The notes beneath the pieces are model-generated. The model did not search any database. It saw nothing but the letters and a program-made list of their open reading frames with translations, and was not told the origin of the DNA. The position numbers and the translations under genes were made by a program. Below are positions 8,173-16,415 of a stretch of DNA of 43,995 nucleotides, one piece after another. Position 1 is the stretch's first letter; each line of letters opens with the position of its first letter. The stretch is from Bacillus solitudinis (lineage in GTDB: Bacteria; Bacillota; Bacilli; Bacillales; Bacillaceae_D), in assembly GCF_002797395.1 (NCBI RefSeq), contig NZ_KZ454943.1:1179763-1223757 (forward strand). The letters are read 5' to 3'.

Positions 8173-9282
8173 TTAGTTATCCAAATGATTATATTTCAAC
8201 CCTAAAGGCATTTTCTCAGGCTGTTCACATTGTGCTTCTATCATAAGAAAGCGTCCATTTTCCGAAGATTCCAATATTCCGAATGAGATATCTAAAACAT
8301 GACGTGCTAATTCTCCATTAGCTCTATGGTTTCTTCCTGAATTTATTGCATAAGCCATATCAGCAATACCAATACCTCGAGCATCTTCGGTAAAGCTATG
8401 CGAATAAGGAAACTCCTTAATTTCACCATTAGATTGCTTTAAAATAATATCTCCTCCAAAAAAATTTGGATCTGGAACTGATAATATACCTTCTGTTCCG
8501 TATATTTCGAGTTTCGGTGTATAACCAAAGCTTTCCTTTGAAAATTGTAAAGTAGCAGAAACATCATTTTCAAAATCTACTATCGCACTTATATGCAGTG
8601 GAGCTTCTATAGGATACACTTCATCAAAAAAGGCGGACTTCGGATTGGATACCTTAAATTCCTCTTGAACAGACCCCACTGAACCAGCAACTTTTTTAGC
8701 TGGGCCTAATAAGTGAACTAATGCAGTTAGATAGTAAGGCCCCATATCAAAAAGAGGGTCCCACCCGTATTTTAAAAGAGATGGAAATTTAGGATGCATT
8801 GCATCAAAGGCATGACCCATGATAATCTGTGCATTGGCGGCATAGGGTTTACCAATCCATCCGTCTTCAATAATCTTTCGACATGTTTGTAACCCCGCAC
8901 CGAAAAATGTATCTGGTGCACACCCTACTCTTAGATTTTTTTCTCGTGCAGTTTCGATAATTAATTCGGCATCTCTTTTATTTAGAGCCAATGGTTTCTC
9001 TGAATAGACATGTTTTCCGCTTTCCAATATTTTTAAGTTAATCTCAGCGTGAACCTTTGGGTCTGTTAGATTTAAAACGATTTCAATTTCGGGATCGCTC
9101 AGAAGTTCTTCAACGGTATATACATTTGGAATATTAAATTCTTTCGCTCGTTTTTGTGCCAATTCTAAAAATAAATCTGCACATGCATGCACTTGTAAAA
9201 TATCGAAATTTTCCGAACAATTTTTCAAGTAAATCCCACTAATATGCCCACAACCGATAACACCAAGCTTAACTTTCCTCAT
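8173..9282 (-). CDS. Gfo/Idh/MocA family oxidoreductase
   Basis: A 369-residue NAD(P)-dependent dehydrogenase: nucleotide-binding GVIGCGHISG at the N-terminus, SEKPLALNKRDAE (EKP motif), then the C-terminal substrate domain containing LFDMGPYYLTALVHLLGP. It differs strongly from the IolW-like enzyme in the same operon, so two different oxidations are likely. The first gene after the permeases, it is well placed to oxidise the incoming sugar. Family members act on glycosides at C3, on inositols or on aldoses; the substrate here is unknown. Confidence 0.85.
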   Translation of the reverse strand: MRKVKLGVIGCGHISGIYLKNCSENFDILQVHACADLFLELAQKRAKEFNIPNVYTVEELLSDPEIEIVLNLTDPKVHAEINLKILESGKHVYSEKPLALNKRDAELIIETAREKNLRVGCAPDTFFGAGLQTCRKIIEDGWIGKPYAANAQIIMGHAFDAMHPKFPSLLKYGWDPLFDMGPYYLTALVHLLGPAKKVAGSVGSVQEEFKVSNPKSAFFDEVYPIEAPLHISAIVDFENDVSATLQFSKESFGYTPKLEIYGTEGILSVPDPNFFGGDIILKQSNGEIKEFPYSHSFTEDARGIGIADMAYAINSGRNHRANGELARHVLDISFGILESSENGRFLMIEAQCEQPEKMPLGLKYNHLDN

Positions 9283-9317
9283 TTAGATTCACCTCTATTA
9301 TCATATTGTTTAGTTCA

Positions 9318-10172
9318 TCATCCTTTAACTGCTCCACTAGTTAATCCTTTGATTACTGATTTATTTAAGAATATATATATTAGAAGGGTAGGAATAACCG
9401 CCATTGATATGGATGCGAACGTAGGCCCCCATTCTCGCTGACCATAAGTCCCTACAAACCTTAATAATCCAACTTGAATAGTTCTTAGATTATTATCACT
9501 AATAAAAGTCTGAGCTAGTATTAAATCATTCCAAATAAAGAAAAACTGTACAAGCGCAACGGTAACAATAGCGTTTGTTATCAACGGTAATGCCACTCGA
9601 AATAGTACTTGATATATATTTGCTCCATCTATAACGGCAGATTCGAACAGTTCATTTGGAACAGATTTAAAAAAGTTTGCAAACAGAAAGATTGTAAGTG
9701 GTAATCCGATAACGATGTAAATTATAATTAAACCAGGAAGTGTATTTAACAAGTTAAGTTTGTGATATGTTAAAAATAGTGGTAGGAGAACCATTTGAAT
9801 AGGAACCATAATCCCTGCTAAGAACGACATTAATACAACGTGTTTTAACTTCCATTTCATCTTTTCAATTGCAAATGCAGCTGGAATACCTAAAACTATG
9901 ATTAAAAATAGTGCAGTAAAAGTAGCAATAATACTATTTTTAAAATAAACATTCATATTACCCTGATACCACGCTCTAACATAGTTATCAAAATGAAAAC
10001 TTTCTGGTAAAGCAAATACAGGACGTAGTGTAAACTCATCAGGTGCTTTAATTGAATTCATTAATAACCATATTATCGGAGCTACTGATATAAAAACGAT
10101 GAACCCGATAAGACATTTTATTAGGACATTTCTTAACAGTTTACCTTTGCCATTTTCATCGCTAGAGATCAA
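9318..10172 (-). CDS. CUT1 sugar ABC transporter permease (MalG type)
   Basis: A 284-residue inner-membrane permease with about six transmembrane segments. The EAA loop that docks the ATPase reads ESAVIDGANIYQVLFRVALP (about residues 178-197). The N-terminal segment PIIWLLMNSIK is typical of the MalG side. Translation probably starts at TTG 10172, which GGAGGGG precedes. It pairs with the MalF-type permease at 10195 and the binding protein at 11160. No ATPase gene is in the operon, as usual for Bacillus CUT1 importers served by a shared MsmX-type ATPase. Confidence 0.9.
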   Translation of the reverse strand: MISSDENGKGKLLRNVLIKCLIGFIVFISVAPIIWLLMNSIKAPDEFTLRPVFALPESFHFDNYVRAWYQGNMNVYFKNSIIATFTALFLIIVLGIPAAFAIEKMKWKLKHVVLMSFLAGIMVPIQMVLLPLFLTYHKLNLLNTLPGLIIIYIVIGLPLTIFLFANFFKSVPNELFESAVIDGANIYQVLFRVALPLITNAIVTVALVQFFFIWNDLILAQTFISDNNLRTIQVGLLRFVGTYGQREWGPTFASISMAVIPTLLIYIFLNKSVIKGLTSGAVKG

Positions 10173-10194
10173 TTTAACCCCTCCTTCTTTTTCA

Positions 10195-11085
10195 CTATTC
10201 TTTTCTATTAAAGCTATATATGAATAACGTAATAAACAAACTTATTAGCATTAAAATAACTGCGATAGTACTGCCATAACCATATTCATTAAATCTAAAA
10301 GAAGTTACATACATATATAGTGTTAATGGTGTTGTTGAATTACCTGGTCCTCCATTTGTTAAGGCTACAACTGAATCGTACACTTTTAGAGCACCATTTA
10401 AGCTAAAAATCATTGAGGCAAAAATTATTGGTTTTATTAATGGAGTTATAACAAACCGTAACAAGTTAAATCCCTTTGCTCCATCAAGTTTCGCTGCTTC
10501 TAGTATTTCATCAGGAATATCTAATAGACCAGCGAACAGAATAACAGCATAAAAGCCCATTGCCTTCCATATTTCCATTACAGCAATAATCCAAAAGGCC
10601 GTTGATGCCTGCCCTAACCAAGGTTGGATTAAAAAGTCTAGTTGTAGGGATTCGAATAGAGCATTAACTAGTCCATACCTTGGTGCAATCTCAAATATTT
10701 TCCCAAACATTTGAGCGACAGCGACAGTAGGAAGAACGACTGGGAAAAACACCATAGTTCTAACAATAAAGGAAGTCTTTTTCAAATAAAACACAAACAA
10801 AAGCGCCAACATTAGTCCCATAAACACCTGACCAATTGAGACTATCACTGTATATTTAATACTAAATTCTAAACTTTTTAGAAAGGTCTTATCTCCAAAC
10901 AATTGCTTATAATTATCTAAGCCAACAAACTCAAACCCTTTAATAGGGGAACCTGAAAAAAAACTATATGATGTTGACCAAACAATTGGAATAAATAGGA
11001 CTAGCGTATAAAGCAATAATGCTGGACCTACAAATAATAAGATAGCCTTCCTATCTCGTAATAGTCTTTCCACTCTGTTCTTCAC
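10195..11085 (-). CDS. CUT1 sugar ABC transporter permease (MalF type)
   Basis: A 296-residue permease with six predicted transmembrane segments; TM1 is LFVGPALLLYTLVLFIPIVW. The EAA loop is EAAKLDGAKGFNLLRFVITP, followed by the usual NGGPGNSTTPL segment before the last helices. It forms the heterodimeric channel with the permease at 9318, whose gene starts 22 bp downstream. A stem-loop separates it from the binding-protein gene upstream. Confidence 0.9.
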   Translation of the reverse strand: MKNRVERLLRDRKAILLFVGPALLLYTLVLFIPIVWSTSYSFFSGSPIKGFEFVGLDNYKQLFGDKTFLKSLEFSIKYTVIVSIGQVFMGLMLALLFVFYLKKTSFIVRTMVFFPVVLPTVAVAQMFGKIFEIAPRYGLVNALFESLQLDFLIQPWLGQASTAFWIIAVMEIWKAMGFYAVILFAGLLDIPDEILEAAKLDGAKGFNLLRFVITPLIKPIIFASMIFSLNGALKVYDSVVALTNGGPGNSTTPLTLYMYVTSFRFNEYGYGSTIAVILMLISLFITLFIYSFNRKE

Positions 11086-11095
11086 TCCTTTTACA

Positions 11096-11124
11096 AAAGC
11101 CTGAAGAGCTAGACTTCAGGCTTT
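11096..11124 (-). terminator. Intercistronic stem-loop between binding protein and permeases
   Basis: A perfect 11-bp stem (11096-11106 with 11114-11124) has a 7-nt loop. On the minus strand it is followed by a short T-run. Such hairpins after the binding-protein gene act as partial terminators or 3' stabilisers that keep the binding protein more abundant than the permeases. Part of the right arm is duplicated directly beside it (CAGGCTTT twice). Confidence 0.65.
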
Positions 11125-11159
11125 CAGGCTTTCTTCCATACTCCTAATACTAGCCTAAC

Positions 11160-12485
11160 TTAATCTTTATCCATTGCTTTTTGGAGTTCTTCCATATAGA
11201 ACTCCGGTGTAAATCTAGCATCATCAACAAGGTATTGAGCTTGATCCCATGCAACAGCTTGTTCTTGAGCAGTAAAGTATGCTTCAAACCACAATGCTCC
11301 ATTCTCTGCTGAATCAATATTTTCCTGAACTAAACGAGTTAATCTAGGAATATCGTCTGGCATTTGACTAACAGTATAAGGAGTAACTAATCCTAACTCA
11401 ATCATTGCACGGTCAGCATAATTACTAAAAACATATTCCATAAAATCAGCCATAGTCTCGTCGTAGGCTTCAGCAGAAAATGATGTAGTTAAACCGGTAT
11501 TTATTGAATAGTCATTAAGTGTTCCTACACCACCTTCAACAAGTGGGATATTGAAGAAATCGATATTGTCGGACCCAATAATTGCTCTTTCTTCATTATT
11601 GAACGCTTGAACTTCCCAACTTCCCATGTAATACATTGCTGCTTCTCCTTGTAAAAACATGTCAGTAGCAGTTGTATAATCAATTGTGTTGACGCCCTTT
11701 CCGAAATACCCTTTTAAGCCCATCTCCTGAATAACTCTAGCTGCTTCAATAAAACCCTCATCAGTAACCTTAACTTCACCATTTTTGACACGTTCCATGA
11801 CATCATGACCATATAACCGCATGACATATGCGTTAATCAATCTTGTAATAGGCCATTTTTCCATTCCTGCAACCGAGAAAGGTTGAATTCCAGCTTGATG
11901 TAAAGTTTCTGCAACTTGTAACATTTCATCCCAAGTAGTTGGAACTTCAAGTCCATGTTCTTCAAAAATTGATTTATTGTACCAGAATCCTTCAATATTC
12001 ATTTCAAGTGGAACAGCGTACAAGCCGTCTCCATCAACCTGCTGTGTTAGTAGACTTGCAGCTGCAGGATTAAGTTGATCGTAAATGTCAAGTTCCTTAA
12101 AGGTTTCTTCAATATTCAAAACTGCCCCACTTTCAATTAATGCTTTTAAAGGCTGCCCACTATCGAACGCAAACATTGCTGGCAAATCATTACTTGCTGC
12201 TAATAATTGTACTTGTTGTTGTAGCTCACCACCGCCTACATTTTCAAATTCAAAAGTGACATGCTCATGTTGTTCGGCATACTCTTTTGCAAGTTGACTT
12301 ATAATTGATGCTGTACCTTCGTCTTCAAAACTTGCCGTTAAGTAGCGAATCTCTTTTTCTTCTGATTGTTCAACTGAGGCGTCATCATTAGTACCTTCTG
12401 TTTCACTTGAAGAACAAGCGGAGATTATTAAAACTGAGCATAATAATAAAAATAGTGACCATAAACTTTTCTGAAAATGCTTCAT
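11160..12485 (-). CDS. Sugar-binding lipoprotein of CUT1 ABC importer
   Basis: A 441-residue family-1 extracellular solute-binding protein. The lipobox is IISAC with the lipidated Cys at position 24, followed by an acidic, Ser-rich linker (to about 45). The mature fold starts with EIRYLTASFEDEGTASIISQ. It captures an oligosaccharide outside the membrane and delivers it to the permeases at 10195 and 9318. It is the first gene of the nine-gene operon; upstream are a promoter, a cre-like site and the direct-repeat operator. The ligand is inferred to be an arabinogalactan-type or related oligosaccharide. Confidence 0.9.
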   Translation of the reverse strand: MKHFQKSLWSLFLLLCSVLIISACSSSETEGTNDDASVEQSEEKEIRYLTASFEDEGTASIISQLAKEYAEQHEHVTFEFENVGGGELQQQVQLLAASNDLPAMFAFDSGQPLKALIESGAVLNIEETFKELDIYDQLNPAAASLLTQQVDGDGLYAVPLEMNIEGFWYNKSIFEEHGLEVPTTWDEMLQVAETLHQAGIQPFSVAGMEKWPITRLINAYVMRLYGHDVMERVKNGEVKVTDEGFIEAARVIQEMGLKGYFGKGVNTIDYTTATDMFLQGEAAMYYMGSWEVQAFNNEERAIIGSDNIDFFNIPLVEGGVGTLNDYSINTGLTTSFSAEAYDETMADFMEYVFSNYADRAMIELGLVTPYTVSQMPDDIPRLTRLVQENIDSAENGALWFEAYFTAQEQAVAWDQAQYLVDDARFTPEFYMEELQKAMDKD

Positions 12486-12527
12486 TACCTCAACCCCTTA
12501 TTAGTATTGTAGATTTGTTATAACCAA

Positions 12528-12556
12528 AGTATATAGTCATATTAACCATACTGTAA
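12528..12556 (-). promoter_or_regulatory. Candidate sigma-A promoter of the island 1 operon
   Basis: On the minus strand TTACAG (12551-12556) is separated by 17 bp from TATACT (12528-12533). The -35 is weak, as expected for an activated promoter; the cre-like site overlaps it and the direct-repeat box ends just upstream. The remaining 12593-12843 holds no gene that I can see, only a weak 8-bp hairpin at 12755-12782. Confidence 0.55.
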
Positions 12557-12566
12557 GCGCTTCATT
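12552..12566 (+). promoter_or_regulatory. cre-like CcpA site at the operon promoter
   Basis: TGTAAGCGCTTCATT fits the cre consensus TGWAARCGYTTWNCW with only small deviations at its right end. It covers the -35 region, so binding of CcpA would block the polymerase when a preferred sugar is present. Confidence 0.65.
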
Positions 12567-12592
12567 TTTTAGGGAGGTACCTCATTTTTTGG
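12562..12592 (-). promoter_or_regulatory. Direct-repeat operator, site A (probable YesN-type regulator box)
   Basis: On the minus strand the 31 nt read CCAAAAAATGA, 11 nt, then AAAAAATGA. The two A6-TGA units are exactly 20 bp apart, two helical turns, as expected for the two HTH motifs or two protomers of an AraC-family regulator on one face. It lies directly upstream of the -35. The same box with identical spacing is at 19736-19766 before the GH30 gene. Confidence 0.6.
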
Positions 12593-12843
12593 TTTATTGG
12601 TAACTGAACTACCATCAGTGGGTTTTTAAAGAAACCATTAGCTTTCTTAAAGCCTCATATGTTAATAATAAAGCGTTTTTTGCAGTGTTGATTTCAAACT
12701 ATTCAGAATATTTAACTCGGACACAAGAATATAGAACTCCCCCCCTATTTCAGGCAATAACACTGATATACTTATGTTATTGTTAATTGGAAGAGCTCTA
12801 TTTTAAATTAGTTCTCATTATTAGAACCTCTAGAATATACTCA

Positions 12844-14613
12844 TCAGTCTCGAATTTCTTGATTTGAGAAACTTATAGTTACAAGGGTTCCTTTTTCAGG
12901 ATTACTTGAAATAGTCAATGAGCTAGAGGGGCCATAATACAATTTAAGTCGATCACGAACATTTCCAAGGCCATATCCTTTTTCAAAATCAGATACATTC
13001 GAGAATCCTACACCATCATCTTCTACCGTTAAAACGACTATATTTTGTTTAATCCTTCCGGTGAGACGGATTGTTCCTTTACCTACTTTTGGCTCTAAGC
13101 CGTGATAGATTGCATTTTCTACAATAGGCTGTAGCAAAAGTTTTAGTATTTTTCTTTTCAATAAACCTGGGTCCACATTTTCAATATATTCAAAGCGATT
13201 ATTGAAACGGATATTCTGAATATCCATGTAATACTTAATATGTTCAAGTTCTTTCGATAAGAGAATGGTTTCTGTCCCGTTATTTAAACTTAATTTAAAA
13301 CTTTCGGACAATGCGACTGCAATTTTTGCAATGTCTTGGTGACCCTCAAGAATTGCCATCCAATAAATAGAGTCTAAGGTGTTGTACAAAAAATGAGGTT
13401 TAATCTGTGCTTGCAATACTTTTAATTCAGCTTCTCTTTCTTTTAATTGAGCTTGAAATAGTCGATCACTTAGTATCTTGTTCTCAGTTGCAATCTCTTT
13501 AAATGTATTCCCTATTTCACCAACCTCATCATCCTTAAATTCTTCACTAAAGTTTTGAGCGCCTCTTGACCATTTCATCATCATTTTTTTTAATTTTCGC
13601 AACGGTCTTGTAATAGAATCCGAAATAATAAACGATAAAACTAATGCAACAATCCCTATTAATGATGCAATATAAGTTGTAACATCTCTTATTCGAGCTG
13701 AGTTTTTAAATAACTCATCATATTCTATAACATGAAAGAATGTCCATCCAGTTGTTGGGTTTTTATGCTGACTAACTAAATATCCATCGTTCTCCAATTT
13801 AATAATAGTTGAGGTAAGATTATCTTCTCTGGAATTGGTTTCTTGGGTTACCATTAAATCACTAGCATAAACTGTATTTAGTCGGTCATTAGATGGATCA
13901 ACAACCATAAACACACTTTTCTGATGATTATGATTGAATATATTTTCAAAAATAGACTGATTAATATTTATAACTAAAAAACCAATCGGTTCCTCATGTA
14001 CCCTGGTGGGATCTCTTAATAATTTTGCACTTGAAAAACTATTTGTAGTATTCATTCCATTTAAGACATTATAACTAAAAAACACTTCCTTTCCGTGTGC
14101 CTCATTTATCTTCCTATACCAAGTTGTTCCCACAATTTTCTCGTAATTTTCTTCACTCCAACTTACAATAGGATAGGTTGGACTTCCAAAACAGACATAC
14201 CGAAACTTTTTATCAAATAAACAAATAGAATCAATGTATTTTGTTTCAATAAGATTTGTAAAAACCAAATTTTGCAATCTACTCAATGTTTGTACTCCAA
14301 TAAACTTATGTGGTTGGTTGTCCCTCGAACCACTTTCAATCAAATCTTGCCTTAACTCTGAATTTGATAAGATTAATCGATGCATATTACTCATATCCTC
14401 CAGTAATAAATCAGCTACATCACTAGAGGTTTTTAAATGGTCATTGTTAACTTTTATACTGTTATCTACTAACGTTTCAGCTGCAATATTGTACGAGATA
14501 TATCCAAGTAGAAACGTAGGTGGTAGCGATAGTAATAATATTGCTAAAAAAAATCGACTTCTAATTTTACGTGGATTAAAGAATGCTAAAATTTTTATTA
14601 ATTTATGTTTCAT
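12844..14613 (-). CDS. YesM-type sensor histidine kinase
   Basis: A 589-residue membrane kinase. TM1 is at about 21-42, an extracytoplasmic Cache-like domain spans about 43-305, TM2 is about 312-331, followed by HAMP (to about 385). The phospho-acceptor is His407 in AQIKPHFLYNTLDSIYW, typical of the His_kinase/YesM family, and the HATPase domain has IVENAIYHG, DDGVGF and GYGLGNVRDRL. It presumably senses a sugar or the loaded binding protein and phosphorylates the response regulator whose gene is 45 bp upstream. It lies beside the sugar operon and probably controls it together with the GH30 gene. Confidence 0.9.
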   Translation of the reverse strand: MKHKLIKILAFFNPRKIRSRFFLAILLLSLPPTFLLGYISYNIAAETLVDNSIKVNNDHLKTSSDVADLLLEDMSNMHRLILSNSELRQDLIESGSRDNQPHKFIGVQTLSRLQNLVFTNLIETKYIDSICLFDKKFRYVCFGSPTYPIVSWSEENYEKIVGTTWYRKINEAHGKEVFFSYNVLNGMNTTNSFSSAKLLRDPTRVHEEPIGFLVININQSIFENIFNHNHQKSVFMVVDPSNDRLNTVYASDLMVTQETNSREDNLTSTIIKLENDGYLVSQHKNPTTGWTFFHVIEYDELFKNSARIRDVTTYIASLIGIVALVLSFIISDSITRPLRKLKKMMMKWSRGAQNFSEEFKDDEVGEIGNTFKEIATENKILSDRLFQAQLKEREAELKVLQAQIKPHFLYNTLDSIYWMAILEGHQDIAKIAVALSESFKLSLNNGTETILLSKELEHIKYYMDIQNIRFNNRFEYIENVDPGLLKRKILKLLLQPIVENAIYHGLEPKVGKGTIRLTGRIKQNIVVLTVEDDGVGFSNVSDFEKGYGLGNVRDRLKLYYGPSSSLTISSNPEKGTLVTISFSNQEIRD

Positions 14614-14658
14614 ACCTTCTCCAGTTTAATTAAAGTAAGTACTTTTGCCTACAGGGAT

Positions 14659-16161
14659 TCAATCTCTTTGGTGAATCTTTTTATAGTCTCCAGGAGTCAT
14701 ACCATAATATTTTTTAAAAACTTGCGAAAAGTGCCTAGTTGTATAGTATCCTACCTTTTTACAAACTTCTGTAACATTTTCCCCTCCTTTTAATAGTGAT
14801 TTAGCTTTCTCCATTCGATACTTAGTCAAATATTTTATATACGACATCTTCATCTCTTCTTTAAATAACAAACTAAAATAAGTAAAGTTCATACCTATAT
14901 GGTCTGAGACATCCTTCAGTGTTATATTTTGATTATAGTAACTCTCTATATATGTTAGCGCTTTCGGAATAGAACTATGCTTATTTTCCTGACGTCTCTC
15001 AATTGTTATTTCCATCATCATTTTAAATTGAGTTTGTAACCACTGTTCTAAATCTGTCCAGTTTCTTTGTTCACTTATCATCACATGAGGAACATATTTC
15101 TTCTCCCACAATAAGGACTTCTCCCCAGCAGTATCCCTTACTACTTCCATCGCAAAATAAATTAGCTTTAATATCTCTCGTTCAGTTACATCTGGATCAA
15201 TCTTTTCTTTCCTTAACCACTGAATATATCTTGAAAGTTCCGTTAAAACTGCATCTAAATTACCTTTACGCATAAAATTAATTACATTTTCTTCCCTGTC
15301 AGATAAGTCTCTAGGCTGAGTTGGAGCTTCTCCCAAATCGGTGAAGAAGAATAACCCTTTTTCTTCAATAAATAAGGCATGCTTAAGTGCCTTTATAGCC
15401 TCTCTATAACTTTCGGATAATTCGTTTATATTTTCATATGTACGACCAATTCCTATAACCCCCTCTGTTATATCCGATAATTCAACCAATTGTTCTTGTA
15501 AGATATCTATTTCTTCGTCTAAATGAAAAACAACATAAAGATATTGCTCACCGTTTCTAATTGAAATAATCCGATAAAATGGAAGATTTTCGTATAACAT
15601 AGTATTGTGGAATTTAGAACATGCAAGTACTGTAATTGCTTTGATGCGGTCAGCATCATCTCCGAATAAATTACACCATTTTTCATTTGCTTTAGTATGT
15701 TGAAGTAGCAAATCTAACGTAGCTTTTTCTAACAAATCACGTTCGCTGTCTTTCCATTTTAATCTTAATGAAGTTATGTGATTTTGATGATTTTTCTTTT
15801 CTATAATTTTTTGCATGGATTCCTCAATTTTCGGGATAGTGATAGGTTTCTCAATGTAATCGGTCACGCCAAGTTTTATAGCCTTACGTAAATATTCATA
15901 GTCTTGAAAACCACTAAATACAATGCAAATCGTTTCAGGGGCTATCGCCAAGATACTTTCAATTAGTTGCAACCCATCGATCCCGGGCATTCTAATATCC
16001 GTAAATACGATGTCAGGAAGAACTTCTCTTACAATTGAAAGAGCTGTATGGCCATCTTCAGCCGTAGCAACGATGTCTATCATATATTTTTTCCAATTAA
16101 TCATTTGTTTAAATCCCTTTAATACTATATATTCATCATCAAATACAACAGCCCTTAGCAT
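14659..16161 (-). CDS. YesN-type response regulator with AraC DNA-binding domain
   Basis: A 500-residue regulator. The receiver domain (1-120) has the acidic pair DDE at 8-10, the phospho-acceptor Asp55 in VFTDIRMPG and the Lys in EKPI. A long middle region follows, and the AraC-type double HTH is at about 395-498 (ITLKDVSDHIGMNFTYFSLLF and VTEVCKKVGYYTTRHFSQVF). It is the first gene of a two-gene unit with the kinase. The shared 31-nt box before the operon (12562) and GH30 (19736) is the best candidate for its binding site. GGATGGTGAT serves as ribosome binding site. Confidence 0.9.
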   Translation of the reverse strand: MLRAVVFDDEYIVLKGFKQMINWKKYMIDIVATAEDGHTALSIVREVLPDIVFTDIRMPGIDGLQLIESILAIAPETICIVFSGFQDYEYLRKAIKLGVTDYIEKPITIPKIEESMQKIIEKKNHQNHITSLRLKWKDSERDLLEKATLDLLLQHTKANEKWCNLFGDDADRIKAITVLACSKFHNTMLYENLPFYRIISIRNGEQYLYVVFHLDEEIDILQEQLVELSDITEGVIGIGRTYENINELSESYREAIKALKHALFIEEKGLFFFTDLGEAPTQPRDLSDREENVINFMRKGNLDAVLTELSRYIQWLRKEKIDPDVTEREILKLIYFAMEVVRDTAGEKSLLWEKKYVPHVMISEQRNWTDLEQWLQTQFKMMMEITIERRQENKHSSIPKALTYIESYYNQNITLKDVSDHIGMNFTYFSLLFKEEMKMSYIKYLTKYRMEKAKSLLKGGENVTEVCKKVGYYTTRHFSQVFKKYYGMTPGDYKKIHQRD

Positions 16162-16349
16162 AATAAATCACCATCCTTAGCCAGACATATTTTCTATATT
16201 ATACCATAGTAATTTTTTCACTCCCCTTACATACCTATTAAATATTTACTAACACTTTTTTTGATTTAGCCAGCATATTTGAAGTCTCTGTCTACAAAAT
16301 AAAAATAAAAGTATGGCCAACGCTAGAAACGTACAGATCAGAAAGTAGC

Positions 16350-16368
16350 AGGTAGGAGATTCCTACCT
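16350..16368. terminator. Hairpin after the GH30 gene
   Basis: AGGTAGGA and TCCTACCT pair around a 3-nt loop, 48 bp beyond the GH30 stop codon. There is no clear T-run, so it may be a weak terminator or an mRNA stabiliser. The rest of 16162-16415 shows no gene. Confidence 0.5.
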
Positions 16369-16415
16369 ACTAATTAATGCGAAGCTAAGTTTAGTCTATA
16401 CTATTCAAATATTGT

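Noticed and set aside
9244-9441. Plus-strand open frame over the dehydrogenase/permease junction
   Set aside because: It covers the ends of two clear minus-strand genes and has no coding features of its own.
12661-12680. Second cre-like sequence around AAAGCGTTTTTT
   Set aside because: Both outer positions of the consensus fail on either strand; probably AT-rich background.
12755-12782. Hairpin CAATAACA/TGTTATTG as terminator of the kinase gene
   Set aside because: Weak AT-rich 8-bp stem without a T-run, and it lies on the far side: 12844 is the kinase stop, so it could only be a poor terminator.
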